Assembly: GCA_016840095.1 (NCBI GenBank)
Contig: JAEOSZ010000011.1
Span: 1-64,000, forward strand
Source: Candidatus Heimdallarchaeota archaeon
GTDB taxonomy: Archaea > Asgardarchaeota > Heimdallarchaeia > Heimdallarchaeales > Heimdallarchaeaceae
Reading direction: 5' to 3'
DNA length: 64,000 nt
The notes beneath the pieces are model-generated. The model searched no databases and had not been told where the DNA came from. It saw only the letters and a list, made by a program, of their open reading frames with translations. The position numbers and the translations under genes were made by a program. Shown one piece after another: positions 35,660-45,224 of the stretch (the first letter of the stretch is position 1; each line of letters opens with the position of its first letter).

Positions 35660-37789
35660 GTGCAAAAATTGAGCTCAAAATGTCCAACCTGTAAGGGTCA
35701 TGGAAAAATTATAAAAGAGAAAATGACATGTCCAAAGTGCTTAGGTATAGGTAAGACTGCCTTTACACTTGGTGGAAATGAAGAGGGAGAAGCTTGTGAG
35801 AAATGTCAGGGGAAAGGGAAGATTATACTCAGAGAAAAGTGTCCAACTTGCGGAGGAAAAAAAACCATTCAGCTTTGTTCAAACTGTAAAAGAATCATTA
35901 AAGAATCAACATCTTCAGGTATATGCGATGTCTGTGAAGATAAGAAGGTTCCAGTTGTTTATTTTTTAAAGCCACCAATAGATTCTCAGTTAGTTAGAAA
36001 GGGAATGTTGCTTTTATCAAGAGTAGATGCTGTAAAGAAAGTAGGAGTCTTTGTTCAAATCGCTCCTGACTTGAATGTTTTAATAAGAACAAAAGATGTT
36101 ACTCAGGATTATGCATGGGATATTGGAGAGGAAGTAATTGTTAAGGTTAATTTCATAAATGATCAAGGAAAGTTCTTTGGTATTCCTGAAAACATCAAGG
36201 ATTATACAAAAGAATCTCTCAGAGGAAGAGTAAGAAAACTCCAGATTAAGGATTTAAAACAAGATATGGAAGGTTCCTTTATTTCCCTCAATGCTCAAGT
36301 GGTGTCCGTTCTGCAAACATCAGGCCCTACAAGATTCACTTTGGTTGATTCAACTGGCTCAATAAATTGTGCAGCTTTTATTAAACCAGGAGAAAGAGCA
36401 TTTCCAGAAATAGGAGAAGATGCAGTTGTTGCAGTCTTTGGGGAAATAAATAAACATAGAGATATTTTGCAAATTGAAATTAGAGATATGGAACTTTTGG
36501 GCACAACAGAGAGTTCCATCTTAGTAAAGGATATTGAGAAAGCTATTGATAAGAAAGCTACCCCTAAGAAAACAGAATTTTCTATCAAAAGCGAGCTTCT
36601 CGAGAAACTCAGACCTGAACTAACCAAAGCTGCTAAACGAATAAGAAAAGCGATTTTTACAGGACAACCAATAATCATCAGAAATCATGCTGATGCAGAT
36701 GGAACTGTAGCTGGTTTTGCTGTTAGAATGGCAATTAAGAAACTAATGGAAGAAGAAGGGTATGATGATGATACTATTAGAATTAGATTGAAGAGATTAC
36801 CTAATAAACCTCCATTCTTCGATGCAATCGATGTTACAAAAGATCTTGATTTTGCTTTATCAGATCAAGAGAGATTTGGTGACAAACTCCCCTTGTTTAT
36901 TTGTTTAGATTTTGGTTCTAGTACAGAATCTCTTTTTCCTTATTTACAAATTAAGTCCTTAGATTTGGAAATAATTGTTATTGATCATCATTTTCCTGAT
37001 AAGGAAATTCAAGAGTTAGTAGATATTCATGTGAATCCTTATTTCATTGGTGGGGGATACGAACTTTCAGCTGGTATGCTAGGTTTTGAGTTAGCGAGGA
37101 TTATTTTTCCTGGTATTAGTGATGATTTGATGCATTTACCCGCTATTGCTGGATTAATGGATAGGGTCGAAGGTGAAGAACTTAAACAGTACATCAAATT
37201 AGCTGAATCCAAAGACTACACTGTTGATGATCTTAGAAGTATAGGACTTGCTGTGGATTTTGAAGTATATCAACTCAGATTCTCAGAAGGACAAAACCTT
37301 CTGAAAATTTTGTTTGGTATAGAAACTCCAGTTGAATGGCATACAAAGATGTATAATTTAATTGGAAAAGAAACAAAGAAGATGATGGAAAAGGCGTATA
37401 AGAATGCTTTACCTCACAGTAAAACAGCTGAATTAGAGAATGGTGTACTTTTAGTAACTATAGATGTAGAGTTATACACACACAGGTTTACTTTTCCAAA
37501 TCCAGGAAAATTGACTGGATTGATATTTGATCATTATTGTGAAAAGAATCCAACAAAAGCAGTAGTAACATTGGGTGAAGGGCCAGATTTTATTATCCTT
37601 AGGTCTAAAGGACTTGTAATTAATTTTCCAGATGCAGTAAAACTAATGCAAACTAAACTTCCTGAAGCTGATGTGGAAGGAGGAGGGCATGAAGTTGTTG
37701 GGTCATTCAAATTCTATGAAGGGGTTCGAAAGAAAGTCAAGAAATTTTTCATAGATTACTTATCTGGATTAAACATAAAAATGATTTAG
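35660..37789 (+). CDS. Archaeal RecJ-like DHH phosphoesterase with DnaJ-type zinc finger
   Basis: A 709-residue protein of the archaea-specific RecJ-like group. Residues about 8-75 carry four CxxCxGxG-type repeats (CPTCKGHG, CPKCLGIG, CEKCQGKG, CPTCGGK) as in DnaJ, with a further CSNC/CDVC ribbon. An S1-like segment (about 105-170) and an OB-fold (about 195-275) follow. The DHH core has NHADADGTVAG, CLDFGSS and IDHHFPD, and the DHHA1 end has GGGHEVVGSF. It should hydrolyse single-stranded nucleic-acid ends. The start is GTG at 35660. It is the last gene of the plus-strand run. Confidence 0.88.
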   Translation: MQKLSSKCPTCKGHGKIIKEKMTCPKCLGIGKTAFTLGGNEEGEACEKCQGKGKIILREKCPTCGGKKTIQLCSNCKRIIKESTSSGICDVCEDKKVPVVYFLKPPIDSQLVRKGMLLLSRVDAVKKVGVFVQIAPDLNVLIRTKDVTQDYAWDIGEEVIVKVNFINDQGKFFGIPENIKDYTKESLRGRVRKLQIKDLKQDMEGSFISLNAQVVSVLQTSGPTRFTLVDSTGSINCAAFIKPGERAFPEIGEDAVVAVFGEINKHRDILQIEIRDMELLGTTESSILVKDIEKAIDKKATPKKTEFSIKSELLEKLRPELTKAAKRIRKAIFTGQPIIIRNHADADGTVAGFAVRMAIKKLMEEEGYDDDTIRIRLKRLPNKPPFFDAIDVTKDLDFALSDQERFGDKLPLFICLDFGSSTESLFPYLQIKSLDLEIIVIDHHFPDKEIQELVDIHVNPYFIGGGYELSAGMLGFELARIIFPGISDDLMHLPAIAGLMDRVEGEELKQYIKLAESKDYTVDDLRSIGLAVDFEVYQLRFSEGQNLLKILFGIETPVEWHTKMYNLIGKETKKMMEKAYKNALPHSKTAELENGVLLVTIDVELYTHRFTFPNPGKLTGLIFDHYCEKNPTKAVVTLGEGPDFIILRSKGLVINFPDAVKLMQTKLPEADVEGGGHEVVGSFKFYEGVRKKVKKFFIDYLSGLNIKMI

Positions 37790-37799
37790 GATGAAGAAA

Positions 37800-39332
37800 T
37801 TAGCTTTCTTCTTCATCTTCAATTGCTTCTTTTTCTTCATTTCGTTTTCTTCTAAAAACTCTGTTAAAACCTTTAGACACTCCACTCTTCGTTTTTGAAT
37901 ATGCTCCACCGATCGCTCCTGCAACCTTCTTTGTTGGAGTAATAATCACTTTTCTAGCTGTTGATTTGGCACCATACTTAATTCCTTCTTTGATAAGCAT
38001 ATTTGCATAATCCTTCCATGAATCTTCACCACGCTTGATTCTTTCCAACCTTTCTTCCAATTCCTCGAAAGAAGGTAACATCTCAAATCTATAAAGCTCT
38101 GGAGAAGTATAGAAACGGAATCTGGAGGACCATCGATAACTTAGAAGGAAGAATATCATTAACACAGGTAGAAGTATAATTGCAAATTTATCTTTTAAAC
38201 CAACTAGATCGTTAAGAGTGAAAAATGTTTGAGTGAATAAATCTTCAGTAGAGATGAACTGAAGTATAGTAACATGATATCCAAGAACTAATCCCATTAA
38301 TGTAATAAGAACACCAAGTGGTCCCATAAACTTAGGGATTTTTAGTAATCCCCATTGATCCTCAACTTTGGTTTCTTTAGCTCCTTTAGTAGGTGTTTCT
38401 TCGATTGTGTAGATTATTTCCTCTTCTTCCTTATTTTCTATTTTCTTGATTCTTCTGCCATATCTAGAAACAGTATAGAAGATCAGGAATAGAGCCATAA
38501 TTATACTACCTGCATTATCGTATGGAATAATTGTGGATTCATTTCTATATTGGAAAGTATAAATGGCATATTTCCATAGTGTAAAAGAAGAAAATACGAA
38601 AAAGAATGCTAGAATTGTGTAGAAAACATCATCTCTTTTACCCCATACAAAGATGATAATATTAACTAGAACTATAGCAAGCAACGCAAAAAAGATTGTG
38701 ACTAAAACGAAAACAAGACTAGTTATAGTTTCTATTGTAATTGGTACCATTAAGAATCGTCTAATTGTATCATAAATTACATATCCTGCGAGAAAAGTAT
38801 TTACCAACGAGAAAAAGAAAACAACACCACTAAAGATGATTGTACCTTCATCAGCTTGTTTTCCAAGAAACATTATACTTCCTAGAACTTTGTTTCCCCA
38901 AAAATTTCTAGAAACTGAAAAAGTAAGAAACATTGAAACTACAATCCAGCTAAAATAACAAATCGCTGCAATATAAGGAGAGATTACAGGGACGAAGTAT
39001 ACTAATGCTGCTCCTCCTGTAGCAAAAACTATAGCTGGAGGAACCCAGTATTTCAATGGGTATTTTGCGAAAAACAATCCAAACAAAACATAAGTAATTG
39101 CTACCGATATTTCTACAGATATCAGTATATTTCCAACTAGTTTTAGCAATGCAATTGTATCAGGTGAAACTATTGTTACATATTTACGAATTGCGTAAAA
39201 TATAGTGGTGGTTAAACTGATAAGAACGAAAGCTACTGTGTAGAAAATATATCTTTTACTGAAGAGTACCTTTATGCCACTTATGAAGATATTCTTTATG
39301 TATTTGTAGAATGCTTTTTCAACATAAGACAT
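37800..39332 (-). CDS. Polytopic membrane protein, unknown
   Basis: A 510-residue protein with about eleven hydrophobic segments: roughly eight in residues 25-300, a polar loop (about 300-340, IENKEEEEIIYTIEETPTK), two to three more, and a cytoplasmic tail of about 100 residues rich in Lys, Arg and Glu (RRKRNEEKEAIEDEEES). No transporter motif is recognised. The tail could recruit soluble partners. It converges with the RecJ-like gene, the two stops being about ten bases apart. Confidence 0.7.
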   Translation of the reverse strand: MSYVEKAFYKYIKNIFISGIKVLFSKRYIFYTVAFVLISLTTTIFYAIRKYVTIVSPDTIALLKLVGNILISVEISVAITYVLFGLFFAKYPLKYWVPPAIVFATGGAALVYFVPVISPYIAAICYFSWIVVSMFLTFSVSRNFWGNKVLGSIMFLGKQADEGTIIFSGVVFFFSLVNTFLAGYVIYDTIRRFLMVPITIETITSLVFVLVTIFFALLAIVLVNIIIFVWGKRDDVFYTILAFFFVFSSFTLWKYAIYTFQYRNESTIIPYDNAGSIIMALFLIFYTVSRYGRRIKKIENKEEEEIIYTIEETPTKGAKETKVEDQWGLLKIPKFMGPLGVLITLMGLVLGYHVTILQFISTEDLFTQTFFTLNDLVGLKDKFAIILLPVLMIFFLLSYRWSSRFRFYTSPELYRFEMLPSFEELEERLERIKRGEDSWKDYANMLIKEGIKYGAKSTARKVIITPTKKVAGAIGGAYSKTKSGVSKGFNRVFRRKRNEEKEAIEDEEES

Positions 39333-39464
39333 GATTAATCAATAATATCGGTCTATAAAAAAAGTTTGGAAACAAATTGATTTTTGTTTTGAAGAATTTT
39401 GTTATTCAGAACACCTTATATTACACTCATTGTTTATTCTATTAAACATCTGTTAGGTGTTATA

Positions 39465-40196
39465 ATGATTAATGAGGTATATGTGATTCAGGAAAGTGGT
39501 ATTCCACTTTACTATTATAATTATGAACAAATCATCTCAAAGATACAAGTTAGAGATGATTTTTATACTCTTCAAGCAGGTTTCTTTGCTGCGCTTGTTC
39601 AATTTGGATCTGAACTAGCTCAAGATGAGTTAAAGTATATTATCTTCAACAATAGAACATATGGTATTAAAAGAAGTAACGATCTATTTGTAGTTTTTAG
39701 TGATAATATCCAACTGTCTGTGGAACAGCTAAAAGAATTGGATAAGAAACTTGAAATTGCTTCCTCTTATATAAATAAGAAATTAGGCGACACAAATCTA
39801 GATATCACTTATGCAATAAATGAGCATCAAATGGAACAGCTTATTGGTAATTTTAGTGAATTTCTTTATCAGGAAAAAATTATTGAAAAAGAAGAAATTT
39901 TGGATAAAAATGTCCTAAAGAATCAGGTTCAAAAATTCGTTTTCAAAGCAATCGGCTATGAACCTGGAAAATGTAACATAGGACACAGAGAAAGAATGAT
40001 TAGGCTAACCATGGGAATGATATCAATGATTATTGGTTTAGTTTATTTTGCTCTAGTAGCAGTGTACCCTATACTTCCTATCTGGACAGTTTTCTTTACT
40101 TTTATTCCATTCTTAATAGGTTTTGTTGGAATCTATCAATCTTTCTTTAGATTCTGTGTTTCAAATGCATTTAGAAAAGTATACAATATGAATTAG
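39465..40196 (+). CDS. Longin-like domain fused to DUF2892/YgaP-like membrane domain
   Basis: A protein of about 243 residues. The first 120 residues show a longin-like pattern (INEVYVIQESGIPLYYYNY, helix LQAGFFAALVQFGSELA, strands LKYIIFNNRTYGIKRS and LFVVFSDN), similar to the protein at 33731. A C-terminal module has CNIGHRERMIRLTMGM and two hydrophobic helices, as in DUF2892/YgaP-type membrane hairpins. This would tether a GTPase-binding-type fold to the membrane. The ATG at 39465 has TAGGTGT just upstream; an earlier TTG adds 22 residues. A 52-residue membrane gene follows 11 bases later. Confidence 0.55.
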   Translation: MINEVYVIQESGIPLYYYNYEQIISKIQVRDDFYTLQAGFFAALVQFGSELAQDELKYIIFNNRTYGIKRSNDLFVVFSDNIQLSVEQLKELDKKLEIASSYINKKLGDTNLDITYAINEHQMEQLIGNFSEFLYQEKIIEKEEILDKNVLKNQVQKFVFKAIGYEPGKCNIGHRERMIRLTMGMISMIIGLVYFALVAVYPILPIWTVFFTFIPFLIGFVGIYQSFFRFCVSNAFRKVYNMN

Positions 40197-40207
40197 GTGG
40201 TAAAAAA

Positions 40208-40366
40208 ATGTCCAAAGTAGAATTAAAACTGAATTATGAAGGCGCGATTTCAAGCCCTGAAAACGTTAAGAAGGATTTTAAGAAAGCAATTAGAATAGTA
40301 GCACTCTCGTTTATATCAGCAGCAGTATTGAGTTCTATATTGTACTTATTACTTTTCTTTTCTTAA
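40208..40366 (+). CDS. 52-residue single-helix membrane protein
   Basis: ATG at 40208 has GGTGG 7 bases upstream and the frame ends at TAA 40364-40366. The product has a polar, lysine-rich N-terminal half (MSKVELKLNYEGAISS...) and one hydrophobic helix, about residues 29-51, ending LLLFFS. It is 11 bases from the stop of the longin-like membrane protein, so it is probably co-transcribed and may be its small membrane partner. No family is recognised. Confidence 0.6.
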   Translation: MSKVELKLNYEGAISSPENVKKDFKKAIRIVALSFISAAVLSSILYLLLFFS

Positions 40367-40382
40367 TCTTTCATTCATAAAT

Positions 40383-40392
40383 GTTATATAAG
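40383..40392 (+). promoter_or_regulatory. TATA box of the HAD phosphatase gene
   Basis: GTTATATAAG is centred about 32 bases before the ATG at 40420, the spacing of a leaderless archaeal transcript. Confidence 0.6.
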
Positions 40393-40419
40393 CTGAAATA
40401 AGTTTTTTAGAAGATAAGA

Positions 40420-41256
40420 ATGTTTGAGATTTTCGAAACTTTTCTCTTTGATGGAGATGGAGTTCTTTACAAAGAAGATTCACCTCTTCCAGGAGCTATT
40501 GAATTTTTACAATTACTTGCAAAAAGAGGCAAACAGATATTTATTTTAACAAATAATAGTACAAAAACTAGAGAAGAATTTCAAGAAAAACTGAAGAATT
40601 TAGGGATAACTTTACCTATTGATCATATCCTAACTTCAGCATATCTAACAGCTAAATATATTGAGAAAGAAAGTCCCAACTCCTCTGTATATGTCATTGG
40701 AGAGCAAGGTTTGAAACAAGAGTTAACTTCTGTGGGATTGAACATAGTAAATAATTGGGAAGAAGAGAATGATGAGGATATCTTCAATCTAGGTTTCGAT
40801 GAGATAGAATATGTTGTTACTGGAATGGATAGAAGTTTCAATTATACAAAGATTGCTCGAGCTACACATATTCTAGTAAATTATGAGAAAGTTAAGTTTA
40901 TTGCAACAAATGGTGATTTTACTTTTCCAACAGTTCAAGGTTTAATTCCAGGTGGTGGCGCAATGATTGCGATTCTAGAAGCATTATCTGATAGAAAAGT
41001 TGCAGGAATAATTGGAAAACCAGCACCATTGATGTATGAAAAAGCTGTTGAGATTGCCAAATCAAAAAAGGAAGTTTCTATAATGTTTGGAGATAGAATT
41101 GAAACAGATATTTATGGAGCTAATGATGCTGGAATTACTTCTTGTTTAGTATTATCTGGTGTAACAACCATGAATGATCTTGGGAAGCTTGTAAATGAAG
41201 AAGGTCCAGATATAATTATTAACAATCTTGCAGATGCTATTGAGGATTTTAACTAG
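40420..41256 (+). CDS. HAD-superfamily phosphatase, NagD/pNPPase-like
   Basis: A 278-residue cytoplasmic hydrolase. Motif I is LFDGDGVLY (nucleophile and acid Asp), motif II is ILTNNSTKTREEF (typical TNNS of the NagD/phosphoglycolate group), motif III Lys is in IGKPAPLMYEKA, and motif IV is MFGDRIETDIYGA. A C2-type cap with PGGGAMIAILEAL lies between II and III. Family members dephosphorylate sugar phosphates, glycerol phosphate, phosphoglycolate or nucleotides. It has its own TATA box. Confidence 0.9.
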   Translation: MFEIFETFLFDGDGVLYKEDSPLPGAIEFLQLLAKRGKQIFILTNNSTKTREEFQEKLKNLGITLPIDHILTSAYLTAKYIEKESPNSSVYVIGEQGLKQELTSVGLNIVNNWEEENDEDIFNLGFDEIEYVVTGMDRSFNYTKIARATHILVNYEKVKFIATNGDFTFPTVQGLIPGGGAMIAILEALSDRKVAGIIGKPAPLMYEKAVEIAKSKKEVSIMFGDRIETDIYGANDAGITSCLVLSGVTTMNDLGKLVNEEGPDIIINNLADAIEDFN

Positions 41257-41293
41257 CTCTTCACCTTAAATTTTTATAGTTGGAAACTATCAC

Positions 41294-44104
41294 ATGTTTG
41301 TGAAACAAATTTCCTCTCTGGTTAATAAAAGCAAAGCATTTCTTCTTATCACTCTATGTTTGTTTTCATGCACATCATTTAGTAATGCTGTTGATGAATC
41401 AGCATCAGTACCCTCTTGTGCCCCAGTTGAATTAGACAGTGTTGTTAGAGAAAAACTATTTTTAGATAAAATTCTGATATCAAAAGATAATGACTTCTTT
41501 AGAGTTTTAATTAAACCAAATAAAGAAGATGACATCAAGTCTCTTAAAATCTTAGGGAAGGATCTGAAGTTTTTTGACATATTTGATGGTATTGCAATAA
41601 CAATTTCAAAAGCTGATTTACTGAATCAAATAGATAGAGGAAAAATTATATCAGTTTGGGAAAATTCTGTTATTACAGCTGCAGGTTCAGATACTCAACT
41701 AACTTCTTTAAGCTATACCAGAGATGTGGATGATTACAATAGCAAAGTAAAATCTCAAGCTCTCTGGGATTTAGGTTTTTATGGAAATGATACCATTGTA
41801 GCTATCCTTGATACAGGGATAAAATCTACTCATCCTGCATTGAATGTTAATATGGACAATGAGAATAGGATAATAGATGGCTGGAATTTTATAGAAAACA
41901 ATGCTAATTATGAGGATGATAATGGACATGGAACAAAAGTTGCAGGAATAATTGGTGGAAATGGTCTAGCCGGATATGATAGAGGTGTTGCTCCAAATTG
42001 TGATTTTCTAATTGGTAAGATTCTATCCTATGATGCCACAGGAACAGTTGAAGATTTAATTGAAGGATTAGATTGGGCAATTGCTAATGGAGCAGATGTG
42101 ATAAATCTCTCTTTAGGTAAAGATGTAACCGAAAAAGATTCACCTGAAGTTGAAGCAGTGAATAACGCAGTTGAAAGTGGAATTGTAGTTTGTGTTGCTT
42201 CAGGAAATTCCCGTGGAGATCCTTCATTAGGATATAATGACAAATATACAGTTTTAAGTCCTGGAATTTCCATGAAAGCAATTACAGTAGGAGCTGTAGA
42301 TAATAATAGTGTTCTATATGAAAAAAGCAGTGCTGGACCAATAGTACCTCATTATAATCAGAGTTCTGAGAATCTTCTCTTAGATTCTCCAGATTTTGAT
42401 GAAACTTGGATGAAACCAGATGTTGTTGCTCCAGGTGTTTTATTAAATACAACCTCAACACATCTACAAGGAACAACATTGGCTTCTGGAACAAGTTATT
42501 CTACTGCTGTTGTTTCTGGAGTTTGTTCTTTATTAAAACAAGTTTACCCTGACCAAAAACCATCTGTGTTGAAAGCTTCATTGTTAGAAACTTCAGAATC
42601 ATTGGTAATAGATTACATCTCCCCTTATGCTGAACACATAAATTTCTTAATCCCTGAGACACATCAAGGTGCAGGATTAGTAGATGTTAATGAATCTAGA
42701 GTATATTTGCAAAATCCAAACAGTATAACAGTTTGGCCATCAAATGCTCCATATTTAAGAAATATCTTCTTGAAAAATGAAAGACATTCATTTTACATAC
42801 ACCTTTTTATCAACAAGGAAATCAACAGATTGAGCTTAATTCTTCCAGCCCCCTTAAGTGATTTCTTTAGTTTATCAATTCCTTCATTTTACGATATTGG
42901 TCAATATGATTTGCTTGTTAATTTTACAACTGAGAATCTTTATACAGGACACATAGTAAATAGCATTGATTTCAATGTTAGTTCTGAGATTTTTTCATTA
43001 AATATCGATTTCCAAGTAAGATATGGAAAAGGTAGAATCTTGTTTGATGTTAGTGAGAATGGTAACCAACAATTTTATTCAATGTTTGGAAATCTTCATT
43101 ATCTTTATGACTTTGCAAGAAGCTATGGTTTAACCCCTCAAGTGCTTAATATTGATGGAGATGCTGAACAACTAAGCCAAATGAATCTTAACGATTTTGA
43201 AGTAATTGCTTTGATTAATCCATCATTTAATAGTCTTACATCACTAGATGAAGCAATTATATCTGATTATATTTACCCTGGAGGAGAGTATCAAGGTGGA
43301 ACATTGATTATTCTTCCTTCAGATCTAAGTAATGTGACTAAACTCAATAGTATTCTGGGGATAACAGATATAGTGTATACACCTACAGGATTAATCAATG
43401 AAACTATAGACTTAACACTAGAAGCTCATCGAATTGCTTCATATCCAAGTGAAATTCAGCAATTATTCATCCCCTCTCCTTTTGAAGTGATAAGGTATAA
43501 TGATTCTCTAAATTCAATTGCTGATCGATTTGCTTATTATGATAATAGAGAAAATAATGGTTCACTCATTATCGCAGCAAATGATTTGGATATGTTTCTA
43601 AATTCACCTTATCTTTACAATGAGTTTAAAATTAATTATGACATTTCAAATTTAGTCTTAAATTTCGGTGATAATTTAGAATTACTAGAAAATATAATCA
43701 GTAATTCTGTTGAAACTTTAGTTGACATTAACTATACTATTTCTGAGTTAGAGGTTGTACAAGGAAAGGAAACCTTGGAGATTAGAACAAATGCCGTTAA
43801 TACTTACAAACCTCTAACTAATTGGGATTTCTATTTGACTATAGAGAAAAATGGCATTATTCTTGCTCGAAGTTATGATGTAATAGATTATGAGAATGGA
43901 ACTCATTTGCTTGTTTTCAATCCAGCTAATTTTTCTATCTCTCCTCAAAAATATACTCTTGCAGTTCGTTCATCAGCAGGGACATATTATTGGACAATCC
44001 GAATTATAGCCAATGTTTCTTGGGGACCAATTGTTGTTGAAATCTCATTGGCATTATGTATTGTATATTTGCTTATAGTTAGAAAAAAAAGACCTAAGTC
44101 GTAA
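41294..44104 (+). CDS. Secreted, membrane-anchored subtilisin-like protease (S8)
   Basis: A 936-residue surface protease. A signal peptide (about 1-32) precedes a propeptide-like region, then the catalytic domain with Asp173 (AILDTGI), His212 (DNGHGTKVAG), the oxyanion Asn in ASGNSRGD and Ser401 (GTSYSTAVVSG). A large beta-rich C-terminal half of about 480 residues with many N-glycosylation sequons follows, then a membrane helix and KKRPKS. It should degrade or process proteins outside the cell. It converges with the roadblock gene, the coding ends overlapping by about ten bases. Confidence 0.93.
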   Translation: MFVKQISSLVNKSKAFLLITLCLFSCTSFSNAVDESASVPSCAPVELDSVVREKLFLDKILISKDNDFFRVLIKPNKEDDIKSLKILGKDLKFFDIFDGIAITISKADLLNQIDRGKIISVWENSVITAAGSDTQLTSLSYTRDVDDYNSKVKSQALWDLGFYGNDTIVAILDTGIKSTHPALNVNMDNENRIIDGWNFIENNANYEDDNGHGTKVAGIIGGNGLAGYDRGVAPNCDFLIGKILSYDATGTVEDLIEGLDWAIANGADVINLSLGKDVTEKDSPEVEAVNNAVESGIVVCVASGNSRGDPSLGYNDKYTVLSPGISMKAITVGAVDNNSVLYEKSSAGPIVPHYNQSSENLLLDSPDFDETWMKPDVVAPGVLLNTTSTHLQGTTLASGTSYSTAVVSGVCSLLKQVYPDQKPSVLKASLLETSESLVIDYISPYAEHINFLIPETHQGAGLVDVNESRVYLQNPNSITVWPSNAPYLRNIFLKNERHSFYIHLFINKEINRLSLILPAPLSDFFSLSIPSFYDIGQYDLLVNFTTENLYTGHIVNSIDFNVSSEIFSLNIDFQVRYGKGRILFDVSENGNQQFYSMFGNLHYLYDFARSYGLTPQVLNIDGDAEQLSQMNLNDFEVIALINPSFNSLTSLDEAIISDYIYPGGEYQGGTLIILPSDLSNVTKLNSILGITDIVYTPTGLINETIDLTLEAHRIASYPSEIQQLFIPSPFEVIRYNDSLNSIADRFAYYDNRENNGSLIIAANDLDMFLNSPYLYNEFKINYDISNLVLNFGDNLELLENIISNSVETLVDINYTISELEVVQGKETLEIRTNAVNTYKPLTNWDFYLTIEKNGIILARSYDVIDYENGTHLLVFNPANFSISPQKYTLAVRSSAGTYYWTIRIIANVSWGPIVVEISLALCIVYLLIVRKKRPKS

Positions 44105-44477
44105 GGATTTGATAAACCTTCTTTCCATATTTACCCAATATGTTCATTGCAAGTGCTAATGTATAGATGTCTTTAGATGCAGCGAGAACTATATATTGAT
44201 CAAGATTTAGTAGTATAACAAAACCTTCTGATCCTTTTATTATTACTTGATCAAGGTTACCACACTTAATTTGGTTTACTGTTTGCTGTCCTGCTGAATT
44301 AAGAGCTGATGCTAATGCTGACATTACTACCTGATCTGTACTTCGTTCTGCAAAGAAAGCTAATTCTTGCCCTTCAGAACTCACTACAGCAATAGCACTG
44401 AGGCTACATTCTCTTGAGATATCTCGCAAAATTACTAATAATTCATTTTTCTTTTCAGGTGAGAGAGTTTCGAACAT
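44094..44477 (-). CDS. Roadblock/LC7 domain protein
   Basis: A protein of about 127 residues that is almost entirely one roadblock/LC7 domain: helix EKKNELLVILRDISREC, strand LSAIAVVSSEGQELAFFAE, helix DQVVMSALASALNSAGQQTVNQ, strand LDQVIIKGSEGFVILLNL, strand QYIVLAAS, C-terminal helix. These dimeric proteins bind Ras-like or Mgl-like GTPases as scaffolds or activators. I place the start at the ATG at 44477; a TATA element about 28 bases upstream makes it leaderless. A TTG at 44498 would add seven residues. No GTPase gene is in the window. Confidence 0.88.
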   Translation of the reverse strand: MFETLSPEKKNELLVILRDISRECSLSAIAVVSSEGQELAFFAERSTDQVVMSALASALNSAGQQTVNQIKCGNLDQVIIKGSEGFVILLNLDQYIVLAASKDIYTLALAMNILGKYGKKVYQILTT

Positions 44478-44499
44478 TAATCTATAATGAGTGTGCAAA

Positions 44500-44509
44500 A
44501 TTATAAACT
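44500..44509 (-). promoter_or_regulatory. TATA box of the roadblock gene
   Basis: The minus strand reads AGTTTATAAT, centred about 28 bases before the ATG at 44477. Confidence 0.5.
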
Positions 44510-44528
44510 TTCGTAAATGAATCAGATT

Positions 44529-45155
44529 CTAAATGAGTCTGTCTCTATGTGTTCTACAAACAGGAGTATAGATTTCAAAACTTGATGACTTGGATTTATA
44601 ATTCCAAGAATTTAACGCAAAAGCCTCCTTTCCACAGATAAAGCAAGCTTTTTCATCTACTAAAGGCAATTTCTTTCTTGGCATTCTGTTCCAGTGATTT
44701 TTGAACTCTTCAAAACTCTCTAGATATTTTTGATGCATTTCTTTAGCCCCTCTGTCTTCGCTTGTAGTATGTCCTGTAATGAAGATAATATAACTCCAGA
44801 GCACTATATCAAGGATATTTCCAAATGATTTTATTGGAATATAGTGATAACCTTTGATAACAATTTGATGAAAGCTTGGTTTAACAACGTAATCTATCAC
44901 TAAATCTCTTCTTTGGGCAGATTGTCCTAATTCCAGCTTGTATTTCTTTGAAATATTTACGATTCTTTGACTCAGCTCTTCAAACAACCAATCTATTGTT
45001 TTCTGACTTCCTCGTTTTCTACTATTTAGAAATTTAATTTCTAGAATAGGAAATGAGATAGTAATGAAAGCCTCCCCTACAGCAGAATTAGCTTTACGGA
45101 CTAGATACTCATATAATCCAGAAGGATAGGTGATTTTACTTTTATCAAAGCTCAA
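44529..45155 (-). CDS. Hypothetical protein with C-terminal Cys-His zinc site
   Basis: A 208-residue protein. TTG at 45155 is the only usable start, because an in-frame stop lies four codons upstream and no ATG occurs early. The C-terminus reads ACFICGKEAFALNSWNY ... CRTHRDR, two Cys plus Cys/His that can bind one zinc. The middle holds SAQRRDLVIDYVVKPSFHQIVIKG and a long helix. No family is recognised. It lies 51 bases upstream of the roadblock gene on the same strand, so the two may be linked. Confidence 0.6.
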   Translation of the reverse strand: MSFDKSKITYPSGLYEYLVRKANSAVGEAFITISFPILEIKFLNSRKRGSQKTIDWLFEELSQRIVNISKKYKLELGQSAQRRDLVIDYVVKPSFHQIVIKGYHYIPIKSFGNILDIVLWSYIIFITGHTTSEDRGAKEMHQKYLESFEEFKNHWNRMPRKKLPLVDEKACFICGKEAFALNSWNYKSKSSSFEIYTPVCRTHRDRLI

Positions 45156-45224
45156 ATCTTTTCACTTGTAGGTCTTTCTTAAATTACATTATGAAAAAAA
45201 CTAGCCTAAAAACTTAATGTAAGA

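Noticed and set aside
36295..36678. 127-residue minus-strand frame
   Set aside because: Shadow of the RecJ-like gene, low-complexity Ser/Leu composition.
41290..41580. 96-residue minus-strand frame at the start of the subtilase gene
   Set aside because: Antisense to the signal peptide region; no start signal of its own.
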